Source: CAZFPA01 sp964520975 (GTDB lineage: Bacteria > Bacillota > Negativicutes > Selenomonadales > Selenomonadaceae). Taken from it: DNA of 56,804 nucleotides. Position numbers and translations under genes: made by a program. This document shows positions 8,545-15,789 of this stretch, one piece after another. The DNA lies in the NCBI GenBank assembly GCA_964520975.1, contig CAZFPA010000008.1:1-56804 (forward strand). Reading direction: 5' to 3'. Under the pieces are notes generated by a model. It was not told the DNA's origin and did not search any database. It saw only the letters and a list, made by a program, of their open reading frames with translations. Every line of letters begins with the position of its first letter. Within the stretch, counting starts at the first letter, position 1.

Positions 8545-9027
8545 TTGTCCATTGAAGTTGGCAGTGTTGTGGAAGGCGTTGTGACGGGCATCACGAATTT
8601 TGGTGCGTTCGTTGAGCTTCCGGGCGGTAAGGTTGGTCTTGTACATATCTCCGAAGTTGCAGATGTCTATGTCAAGGACGTCCATGACTTTTTGAAGGAA
8701 AAGGAAAAGGTTAAGGTAAAGGTACTTACGGTGGATGAGCGCGGCAAGATTGGCCTTTCAATCAAGCAGCTGCAGGAAAAGAAGCCGGAAGAACAGAATT
8801 CGCGGAGTCAGGCACAGCAGCATGGACCTTCCTCTTCGTATCGTCAGTCCTCTTATCGGGCACCTGCCAATGATTTCAGGAGACAGAATCGATATAATAA
8901 TAATGCGCCTTCTTTTGAAGATAAGCTGTCCAAGTTCCTGAAGGACAGCGATGAAAGACTTACAGATCTGCGCAAGAAGACAGATTCGAAGCGCGGCGGT
9001 CGCGGCGGTTCCCGCAGATCTGAATAA
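8545..9027 (+). CDS. S1-domain RNA-binding protein, YabR-like
   Basis: 160 residues: one S1 OB-fold (about 1-75; EGVVTGITNFGAFVEL, VGLVHISEVA, GKIGLSIKQL) followed by a low-complexity Ser/Gln/Arg tail and a basic Arg/Gly-rich end. It is related to Bacillus YabR and general stress protein 13, thought to bind RNA or ribosomes. The start is TTG, well placed behind GAGGAGGAAG. It has its own strong promoter and a terminator, so it is probably transcribed singly. The disordered basic tail is an RNA-binding feature. Confidence 0.88.
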   Translation: MSIEVGSVVEGVVTGITNFGAFVELPGGKVGLVHISEVADVYVKDVHDFLKEKEKVKVKVLTVDERGKIGLSIKQLQEKKPEEQNSRSQAQQHGPSSSYRQSSYRAPANDFRRQNRYNNNAPSFEDKLSKFLKDSDERLTDLRKKTDSKRGGRGGSRRSE

Positions 9028-9038
9028 CAGGCTTCAGA

Positions 9039-9064
9039 AAGCACTCTGTGAAGGGTGCTTTTTT
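9039..9064 (+). terminator. Intrinsic terminator after the S1 gene
   Basis: AAGCACTC/GGGTGCTT stem (one G-T pair) followed by a T-run. It ends only 15 nt before the tilS start, so the upstream in-frame GTG at 9055 lies inside the hairpin. Confidence 0.8.
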
Positions 9065-9078
9065 GTGGTTATGGTGGG

Positions 9079-10467
9079 ATGGCTTTGCTAAAAGAATTTG
9101 TGAGTTTTTGTCGGCAGCAGGAGCTGCTGGAACGGGGGGCTGCCGTAGTGGTTGCCTGTTCCGGCGGTCCGGATTCGCTGGCACTGCTGGATCTGCTGTG
9201 GCGATTGCAACCGGAATGGGGCCTCAGGCTCCTGGTAGCCCATTTTGAGCACGGAATCCGTGGGGAAGCCTCCCGACAGGATGCGGTGTTTGTAGCGGAT
9301 TTTTGCCAGGAGCGGGGACTGGCCTTCGTGCAGGAGGCTGCGGATGTACCCGCCTGGGCTGAGGTACATGGGCAGTCGCTGGAAACAGCAGCCCGTACCT
9401 TGCGTTACGCCTTTTTGCGGCGTCAATGCGGAAAGCTGGGGCCGCAGGCGGTCATTGCCACGGCCCATCATGCGGATGATCAGGCCGAGACCGTGCTCGC
9501 GCATCTGCTGCGCGGCAGCGGTCTGGATGGTCTCAGCGGTATGCGGCCGAGGGCGGGTGCTATCATTCGTCCGCTGCTCTTCACGACGAAGGCGGCTATT
9601 GGTGCCTATTGCCGGGAGCGGCAGCTGACACCGCGGCATGATGCCACGAATGATCTGCCGGAGGGCACACGCAATCGACTGCGCCTGCAGCTGCTGCCTG
9701 AGTTGGCGCGGGACTACAATCCTGCGGTGCGGGATTCCCTGTGCCGCCTGGCGGCGCTGGCAGCGGCGGACAGCGATTATCTGAATGAGCAGGCGGCTGC
9801 GCTCTTTGCACAGCTTGCCAGACGGCAGGCCGATGGCTGGAGCCTGGAGCGTGCGGCGTTCCGGGCATTGCCGCTGGCAATGGCCCGTCGGGTGTTGCGC
9901 CAGCTGGTGAATGCCCTGCAGGGCAGCTGCCGTGGCTGGGAGGCACAGCATTTTGAGCGGTTGTGCTCCTTTATACAGACGGCAGAGACAGGGAAATGCC
10001 TGTCCCTGCCGGGGGATGTGCAGGCCGAGCTCATTTACGATCGGGTGGTTTTCCATCCTGTCCGGCCGGCGGCCGGACTTGCGCCGGTACAGGTGCTGCA
10101 GGTTCCCGGCCGGACGGTGCTGACGGCGTTCGATCGGATCGTTGAGGCCGAGCTGCTGTCGGCACCGCCGGCAGTTACGGGACCGGAGTTCATGTATTGT
10201 GACTACGACCGGCTGCCTGGTCCTGTGACTGTGCGTCAGCGGCGTCCGGGAGACCGTCTGCGGCTCTCCGGCGGTACGAAAAAGCTCAAGGATATTCTGA
10301 TTGATGCGAAGGTGCCGCGTTCCGAGCGGGCGCGCATACCGGTATTCTGTGCCGGGGAGGAAATCCTCTGGCTGGGGGGCTGGCGGCGTGCTGCGGTTGC
10401 AGCTGCCGGGCCGGATACCAGGACGTATCTGCTTTTGAAAATACGGAATCATGGATTCCATAAATGA
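9079..10467 (+). CDS. tilS: tRNA(Ile)-lysidine synthase TilS
   Basis: TilS attaches lysine to C34 of the CAU-anticodon tRNA so that it decodes AUA as isoleucine. The 462 residues contain the PP-loop ATPase motif SGGPDS near the N-terminus, the HHADDQAETVL motif, and a C-terminal substrate-binding domain (RRPGDRLRLSGG-KKLKDILIDAKVP). The start is uncertain: ATG at 9079 has no well-spaced ribosome-binding site, and a TTG at 9085 behind GGTGGG is an alternative; a GTG at 9055 falls in the terminator stem. tilS-hpt-ftsH is one of the most conserved gene orders in Firmicutes. Confidence 0.95.
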   Translation: MALLKEFVSFCRQQELLERGAAVVVACSGGPDSLALLDLLWRLQPEWGLRLLVAHFEHGIRGEASRQDAVFVADFCQERGLAFVQEAADVPAWAEVHGQSLETAARTLRYAFLRRQCGKLGPQAVIATAHHADDQAETVLAHLLRGSGLDGLSGMRPRAGAIIRPLLFTTKAAIGAYCRERQLTPRHDATNDLPEGTRNRLRLQLLPELARDYNPAVRDSLCRLAALAAADSDYLNEQAAALFAQLARRQADGWSLERAAFRALPLAMARRVLRQLVNALQGSCRGWEAQHFERLCSFIQTAETGKCLSLPGDVQAELIYDRVVFHPVRPAAGLAPVQVLQVPGRTVLTAFDRIVEAELLSAPPAVTGPEFMYCDYDRLPGPVTVRQRRPGDRLRLSGGTKKLKDILIDAKVPRSERARIPVFCAGEEILWLGGWRRAAVAAAGPDTRTYLLLKIRNHGFHK

Positions 10468-10492
10468 TGTATAAGGAAAGAGGAATTGTCAA

Positions 10493-11035
10493 ATGATGAA
10501 GGACGATATTGAGAAAATTTATTTTTCCAAGGAGGATCTTGCCAATAAAGTGGCTGAACTTGGCCGCAAGATCAGCGAGGACTATGCCGGACAGGAGATT
10601 TTTGCGGTGGGTATCCTCAAGGGTGCGGTCGTATTTTTCTCGGATCTCGTACGGGCCATCGATGTGCCGGTACAGCTCGATTTCATGATTGCCTCAAGCT
10701 ATGGGGATGGCACGGCCAGCAGCGGTACCGTAAAGATCCTGAAGGATCTCGATTACGATATCGAGGGCAAGAACGTCATAATCATTGAGGATATCATCGA
10801 TTCCGGTACGACGATGAACTATCTGCTCAAGTATTTCAAGGGCCGTAACCCGGCAAGTGTAAAGCTCTGTGCTCTCATGAGCAAGCCGTCCCGCCGCAAG
10901 GTGGAGGTGCCGATCGATTACTGCGGCTATGAGGTTCCGGATGAGTTCCTCGTGGGCTATGGACTCGATTATGCGGAGAAATATCGCAACCTGCCGTATA
11001 TCGGTGTTTTGAAAAAGGAGATTTACGCTGAATAA
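10493..11035 (+). CDS. hpt: Hypoxanthine phosphoribosyltransferase
   Basis: This purine salvage enzyme transfers phosphoribose from PRPP to hypoxanthine or guanine. It has 180 residues, normal for the family, and the PRPP loop VIIIEDIIDSGTT. FAVGILKGAVVF and the YAEKYRNLPYIGVL ending also fit. It is 25 nt downstream of tilS, behind AGGAAAGAGGAA, and two consecutive ATG codons open the frame. It is likely cotranscribed with tilS. TilS-Hpt and Hpt-FtsH associations are known in Bacillus; co-location here fits that. Confidence 0.96.
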   Translation: MMKDDIEKIYFSKEDLANKVAELGRKISEDYAGQEIFAVGILKGAVVFFSDLVRAIDVPVQLDFMIASSYGDGTASSGTVKILKDLDYDIEGKNVIIIEDIIDSGTTMNYLLKYFKGRNPASVKLCALMSKPSRRKVEVPIDYCGYEVPDEFLVGYGLDYAEKYRNLPYIGVLKKEIYAE

Positions 11036-11053
11036 CTCGGACCAGGATGTCCA

Positions 11054-11109
11054 CCACCTCTGCAGGTGGCGGGCGCGAACGGAGATAACAGGCGTGAGTT
11101 GCTATCTCC
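11054..11109 (+). other. Two hairpins between hpt and the ftsH promoter region
   Basis: CCACCT/AGGTGG with loop CTGC (11054-11069), then GGAGATA/TATCTCC with a 15-nt loop (11081-11109). Neither is followed by a T-run. They may stabilise the hpt mRNA end or belong to a longer dispersed repeat that continues into the promoter repeat copy. Confidence 0.45.
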
Positions 11110-11126
11110 CGCCTCGTTGAAACGCT

Positions 11127-11176
11127 GATTGGAAGGATTCCGCGTTGCGGAATTTTAAACAATGGCGTTATAGTTT
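11127..11176 (+). promoter_or_regulatory. Promoter-embedded repeat, copy 2 (upstream of ftsH)
   Basis: TTGCGG (11145-11150) and TATAGT (11169-11174) with the same 18-bp spacing as the other copies. The inverted repeat is ATTCCGC/GCGGAAT; relative to copy 1 both arms changed together (T-A pair to C-G pair). The preceding GAAACGCTGAT is shared with copy 3. Confidence 0.6.
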
Positions 11177-11203
11177 GTGAAAACGACTGTTTGATGGTAT
11201 AAT
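11175..11203 (+). promoter_or_regulatory. Second ftsH promoter
   Basis: TTGTGA (11175-11180) and a consensus TATAAT (11198-11203), 17-bp spacer, starting where repeat copy 2 ends. It is a better sigma-A match than the TATAGT inside the repeat. Confidence 0.65.
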
Positions 11204-11254
11204 TAATTCCCATGGAGCTACCTCTGATGCTCCGAGGAGAAGGAGGGCGACCGA

Positions 11255-13240
11255 TTGAATAAGTTCTTAAGAAATGTAGGCTTTTACCTGTTGATCATTC
11301 TCATTGCGATTTCTGTTATTGATTATTTTTCAACACGCAGCACTACAAAACAGGAGATAAATTATACGGAATTCCTGCAGCAGGTGGATAAAGGCGAGGT
11401 CTCCAAGGTGACCATCGTCGATAATGTCATCAAGGGAACACTGTCTGACGGGACGGAGTTTACGACGATTACACCGAATTCACCGAACGGGGATGCGAAC
11501 CTCATCAAATCCCTGCAGGATAAGCATGTAGATATCAAGGCGGAGAATCCGCCGGAGCCGCCCTGGTGGTCTTCGATGTTTTCTTCGATTCTGCCGATCC
11601 TGCTGCTGGTTGGTGTGTGGTTCTTTATCATGCAGCAGACGCAGGGCGGCGGTGGCCGGGTGATGTCCTTCGGCAAAAGCCGGGCCAAGATGAGCGGCAG
11701 TGACAAGGTGAAGGTTACCTTCCGTGATGTTGCCGGTGCCGATGAAGCAAAGCAGGAGCTCGAGGAGGTCGTTGAGTTCCTCAAGCATCCGAAGAAGTTC
11801 AATGATCTCGGAGCCCGTATCCCGAAGGGCGTATTGCTCTTTGGCCCTCCGGGTACAGGTAAGACCCTGCTGGCCAAGGCCGTAGCCGGTGAGGCTGGGG
11901 TACCGTTCTTTACCATCAGTGGTTCGGACTTTGTTGAGATGTTTGTAGGTGTCGGTGCATCCCGTGTGCGTGATCTTTTCGATCAGGCCAAGAAGAACGC
12001 GCCGTGTATTGTTTTCATCGATGAGATCGATGCTGTGGGCCGCCAGCGTGGCGCAGGCCTTGGCGGCGGTCATGATGAGCGCGAGCAGACACTCAACCAG
12101 CTGCTGGTTGAGATGGATGGTTTTGCTGCCAATGAAGGTATCATTATCATCGCGGCTACGAACCGTCCGGATATTCTGGACCCGGCGCTGCTGCGTCCAG
12201 GTCGTTTCGACCGTCAGATCGTGGTGGACAAGCCGGATGTACGCGGCCGTAATGCCATTTTGAAGGTACATACGAAGGGCAAGCCGGTCGATACCGATGC
12301 GGACCTCGATGTGCTGGCCCGTCGTACGCCAGGCTTTACCGGTGCGGATCTCAGCAATCTCGTGAATGAGGCCGCTCTTTTGTCGGCGCGGCGCAATAAG
12401 AAAAAAATCGGCATGAACGAGCTCGAGGAATCCATTGAGCGCGTGATGGCCGGTCCGGAACGCAAATCGAAGGTCATGAGCGATAATGAAAAGCGCCTTA
12501 CGGCCTATCATGAAGGCGGTCATACTCTCGTGGGCATGCTGCTGCCGAATGCGGATCCGGTACATAAGGTAACCATCATCCCGCGTGGCCGTGCAGGCGG
12601 CTATACGCTTATGCTGCCGAAGGAGGATCGTTCCTATGCAACGCGCGGCGAACTCATGGATAAGCTCAAGACCCTGCTGGCTGGCCGGGTAGCTGAGGAG
12701 GTTGTGCTGAAAGAAATCAGCACGGGCGCTCAGAATGATATCCAGCGGGCTTCGCAGATCGTGCGCAGCATGATCACGCAGTACGGCATGAGCGATGTGC
12801 TCGGCCCGATTGCCTTCGGTGAAGGTCAGGATCATCAGGTGTTCCTGGGGCGCGATATCAATCATCAGCGCAATTACTCGGAAGAGGTCGCCAGCGATAT
12901 CGATAAGGAAGTCCGCAAGTACATGGAGGATGCCTACGAGGCCTGCCGCACGATCCTTACGGAGAATGTCGACAAGCTGCATATCATCGCGAAGGCCCTC
13001 ATCGAGCGTGAGACACTCGAGGCTTCGGAGCTGGAGGAACTTATGACCAAGGGCTTCATTGAGCCGAAGGCCGAAGATGGCGATGCGCCGGAGGAAAAGA
13101 AGGACGATGATACCGTAATCCTGCAGAAGGTCGAGGAACCGGCCACGGCTGCCGCGGCTGCTGCTCAGGAGCAGACTGCCGAGGAAAAGCCGGCAGAAAA
13201 GGCTGCTGAACCAAAACTCAATATCACTCGTCATGAATAA
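11255..13240 (+). CDS. ftsH: ATP-dependent membrane zinc metalloprotease FtsH
   Basis: A hexameric AAA+ protease anchored in the cytoplasmic membrane that degrades misfolded membrane proteins and short-lived regulators. It has 661 residues. Membrane spans lie near 7-24 and 106-126 with the small external domain between them. Walker A GPPGTGKT is at 197-204, Walker B is FIDEIDAVGRQRG, and the zinc site HEGGH is at 419-423. The C-terminal tail of about 50 residues is acidic and Ala-rich. The start is TTG behind AAGGAGGG. It has two candidate promoters and a strong terminator, so it is likely monocistronic. Confidence 0.98.
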   Translation: MNKFLRNVGFYLLIILIAISVIDYFSTRSTTKQEINYTEFLQQVDKGEVSKVTIVDNVIKGTLSDGTEFTTITPNSPNGDANLIKSLQDKHVDIKAENPPEPPWWSSMFSSILPILLLVGVWFFIMQQTQGGGGRVMSFGKSRAKMSGSDKVKVTFRDVAGADEAKQELEEVVEFLKHPKKFNDLGARIPKGVLLFGPPGTGKTLLAKAVAGEAGVPFFTISGSDFVEMFVGVGASRVRDLFDQAKKNAPCIVFIDEIDAVGRQRGAGLGGGHDEREQTLNQLLVEMDGFAANEGIIIIAATNRPDILDPALLRPGRFDRQIVVDKPDVRGRNAILKVHTKGKPVDTDADLDVLARRTPGFTGADLSNLVNEAALLSARRNKKKIGMNELEESIERVMAGPERKSKVMSDNEKRLTAYHEGGHTLVGMLLPNADPVHKVTIIPRGRAGGYTLMLPKEDRSYATRGELMDKLKTLLAGRVAEEVVLKEISTGAQNDIQRASQIVRSMITQYGMSDVLGPIAFGEGQDHQVFLGRDINHQRNYSEEVASDIDKEVRKYMEDAYEACRTILTENVDKLHIIAKALIERETLEASELEELMTKGFIEPKAEDGDAPEEKKDDDTVILQKVEEPATAAAAAAQEQTAEEKPAEKAAEPKLNITRHE

Positions 13241-13244
13241 ACAG

Positions 13245-13270
13245 GAGGGAGCCGCGGCTCCCTCTTTTTT
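13245..13270 (+). terminator. Intrinsic terminator after ftsH
   Basis: Perfect GAGGGAGCC/GGCTCCCTC stem followed by six T residues, 5 nt after the ftsH stop. Confidence 0.92.
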
Positions 13271-13428
13271 GTACAGCGTGCACGAAATACCTGGGCGAAT
13301 TACTTGCCTGAATTTCTATCTGCTGCGTTGTCGTCCATCGGCATAGCCACCGCTATGCATCACGCCTCCGCCTTGCAGCTGAAACTTCATCCTGCGTACT
13401 TCTTCCAGTTCTTTCGTGTACGCTGTAC
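13271..13428 (+). repeat. 158-bp imperfect palindrome (REP/MITE-like element)
   Basis: The ends are a 17-bp inverted repeat with one mismatch (GTACAGCGTGCACGAAA at the left). The exact centre, at 13349/13350, is flanked by GCATAG/CTATGC (13341-13346, 13353-13358). Between these, the arms stay partly complementary in the same order, so the whole element can fold into one long hairpin. It begins directly after the ftsH terminator's T-run. No target duplication was seen, and it encodes no credible protein. Together with flanking spacer it makes up most of the 349-nt gene-free stretch between ftsH and uvrB. Confidence 0.75.
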
Positions 13429-13524
13429 TGGTATAAATCAAATGCTGCGGCGTGGCGGGCCGGGGGCCTGGTACAGCCTGACCGGCAGAAATTTGTGTCC
13501 GGGGCTGTATCTTTGCAAAATCGC

Positions 13525-13553
13525 TTTTCATATAGAGAGGGCTGCGGTATAAT
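13525..13553 (+). promoter_or_regulatory. uvrB promoter
   Basis: TTTTCA (13525-13530) and consensus TATAAT (13548-13553), 17-bp spacer, 36 nt before the GTG start. No LexA-like box was recognised around it. Confidence 0.6.
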
Positions 13554-13589
13554 TAGACTGTATGTTCGATAAAACTGGAGGCGGTTCTT

Positions 13590-15644
13590 GTGCGGATGGT
13601 ACCAAAGCTCAATACGATGCAATTTGATAAGGATATACCCTTTAAGGTCGTGGCTCCGTTTGAGCCGATGGGCGATCAGCCGAAGGCGGTGGAAGACCTG
13701 GCGGCCGGGGTGGCTAACGGACAGACGGCACAGGTGCTGCTGGGGGCTACGGGAACCGGCAAGACCTTTACCATTGCAAAGGTCATCGAAAAGGTACAGA
13801 AGCCGACGCTGGTCATCGCCCACAACAAGACGCTGGCTGCGCAGCTGGCCAGTGAGTTCAAGGCATTTTTCCCGGAGAACTACGTGGGCTACTTCGTGAG
13901 CTATTACGACTACTATCAGCCGGAGGCCTATATCGCTTCAACGGATACCTATATTGAAAAGGACGCATCCATCAACGACGAAATCGATGAACTGCGTCAT
14001 TCGGCAACCTGTTCGCTGTTCGAGCGGCGGGATGTCATCGTCGTAGCCAGCGTGTCCTGCATTTATGGCCTGGGCTCGCCGGAAAGCTATCATGAGATGG
14101 TGCTGTCCCTGCATAAGGGCCAGACCTGTGATCGCGATGAGATCCTGCGCAAGCTGGTGACCATGCAGTATGAGCGCAATGACATTGCCTTCGAGCGCGG
14201 CCGCTTCCGGGTACGCGGCGATGTCATCGAGGTTTTTCCGGCAGGCTACAACAACCGGGCCGTGCGCATTGAACTCTTTGGCGATGAGGTCGACCGCATC
14301 CTGGAGTTCGATGTGCTCACCGGCGAAATCTACGGTGAGCGTACGCATTCCATGGTCTTTCCGGCCTCGCATTATGTGACCTCCCGCGAGGACCTGGAGA
14401 CAGCAATGCAGACCATTGAGGCCGAGATGGAGGATCAGGTCCGGTATTTTGAAGGGAAAAATAAGCTTATTGAGGCGCAGCGCATTGCGCAGCGCACGCA
14501 TTACGATCTTGAAATGATGCAGGAAATGGGCTATTGCTCCGGTATCGAGAACTATTCGCGCCATCTTACCCAGCGCAAGGCAGGCGAGGCACCGTACACG
14601 CTTTTGGATTATTTTCCAGAGGACTTCATGATCGTGATCGATGAGTCCCATGTGACGCTGCCGCAGCTTCGGGCCATGTATGCGGGCGACCGTTCCCGTA
14701 AGGAATCGCTGGTGGAAAACGGGTTCCGCCTGCCATCGGCCTTTGATAACCGGCCGCTGCGCTTTGAGGAATTCGTCGAGCGCATCAATCAGATCATCTA
14801 CGTTTCGGCTACGCCGGCGAAATACGAGCTGGGCGAGGCGCAGCAGGTGGTGCAGCAGATCATCCGTCCGACGGGGCTGCTGGACCCGGAGATTGAGGTG
14901 CGGCCGTTGGCCGGTCAGATGGATGATTTGCTTGGTGAAATCAAAAAGCGGGCGGAAATCAACGAACGCGTGCTGGTGACGACGCTCACCAAGAAGATGG
15001 CCGAGAATCTTACGGAATACTTCAAGGAAATGGGCATCCGTGTGCGGTATCTGCATTCGGATATCGCCACCATTGAGCGGGCCGAGATCATCCGGGATCT
15101 GCGGGCCGGGGAATTCGATGTGCTGGTAGGCATCAATCTGCTGCGCGAGGGACTGGATATGCCGGAGGTATCGCTGGTGGCCATCCTCGATGCGGATAAG
15201 GAGGGGTTCCTGCGTTCCGACACCTCATTGATCCAGACCAGCGGGCGAGCGGCGCGCAACGCGTCAGGCCGCGTCATCATGTATGCGGATCGCATTACGG
15301 ATTCCATGCAGCGGGCTATGGATGAGACCGAGCGGCGCCGGGCGGTGCAGGATGCCTACAACAAAGAGCACGGCATCGTGCCGACGACCATCAGCAAGCC
15401 GGTCAAGGCGCTCATTGAAACCACGCTGGTGGCGGAAAAGAGTGCCTCCTATACGGCAGGCGACGGCAAGAAAAAGAAGCTCAGCAAAAAGGAGAAGGAA
15501 TCCCTGCTGAAATCGCTGACCCAGGAGATGAAAATGGCTTCGCGGGCGCTGGAATTTGAGCGGGCAGCCGAGCTGCGCGATATGATTTTCGAGCTCGAGG
15601 GCAACGGCACGCCGAAAGGTACCCGCCGGAAAAAAGCGGAATGA
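13590..15644 (+). CDS. uvrB: Excinuclease ABC subunit B
   Basis: UvrB is the damage-verifying helicase of nucleotide excision repair. It is loaded by UvrA and then recruits UvrC. It has 684 residues. Walker A GATGTGKT is near 52-59, the damage-probing beta-hairpin YYDYYQPEAYI follows, then DESHVTLPQL, YLHSDI and the motif V/VI region GINLLREGLDMPE. The UVR domain that binds UvrC lies at the C-terminus (LEFERAAELRDMIFELE). GTG start, 8 nt after GGAGG; ATG codons lie two and nine codons further in. uvrA follows 145 nt downstream on its own promoter-like repeat. Confidence 0.98.
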   Translation: MRMVPKLNTMQFDKDIPFKVVAPFEPMGDQPKAVEDLAAGVANGQTAQVLLGATGTGKTFTIAKVIEKVQKPTLVIAHNKTLAAQLASEFKAFFPENYVGYFVSYYDYYQPEAYIASTDTYIEKDASINDEIDELRHSATCSLFERRDVIVVASVSCIYGLGSPESYHEMVLSLHKGQTCDRDEILRKLVTMQYERNDIAFERGRFRVRGDVIEVFPAGYNNRAVRIELFGDEVDRILEFDVLTGEIYGERTHSMVFPASHYVTSREDLETAMQTIEAEMEDQVRYFEGKNKLIEAQRIAQRTHYDLEMMQEMGYCSGIENYSRHLTQRKAGEAPYTLLDYFPEDFMIVIDESHVTLPQLRAMYAGDRSRKESLVENGFRLPSAFDNRPLRFEEFVERINQIIYVSATPAKYELGEAQQVVQQIIRPTGLLDPEIEVRPLAGQMDDLLGEIKKRAEINERVLVTTLTKKMAENLTEYFKEMGIRVRYLHSDIATIERAEIIRDLRAGEFDVLVGINLLREGLDMPEVSLVAILDADKEGFLRSDTSLIQTSGRAARNASGRVIMYADRITDSMQRAMDETERRRAVQDAYNKEHGIVPTTISKPVKALIETTLVAEKSASYTAGDGKKKKLSKKEKESLLKSLTQEMKMASRALEFERAAELRDMIFELEGNGTPKGTRRKKAE

Positions 15645-15699
15645 CGGACGAGGGGGATTCGGTCCGGTTCCACTGTACTTCTCCCTGAGGGGAAACGCT

Positions 15700-15749
15700 G
15701 ATCGGGTGGATTTCGCGTTGCAAAATCCTGAACGATGGTGTTATAATTT
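15700..15749 (+). promoter_or_regulatory. Promoter-embedded repeat, copy 3 (upstream of uvrA)
   Basis: TTGCAA (15718-15723) and TATAAT (15742-15747) with the 18-bp spacer of the other copies. The inverted repeat is ATTTCGC/GCAAAAT, so one pair is lost. GAAACGCTGAT precedes it as in copy 2. It lies 41 bp before uvrA. Confidence 0.6.
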
Positions 15750-15789
15750 TCCATAGATAATAATTACTGATGAAGGATACAGGTGGATT

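Noticed and set aside
13316..13531. 71-codon minus-strand frame through the ftsH-uvrB spacer
   Set aside because: It lies largely in the 158-bp palindrome and has no ribosome-binding site; its sequence reflects the repeat, not a protein.
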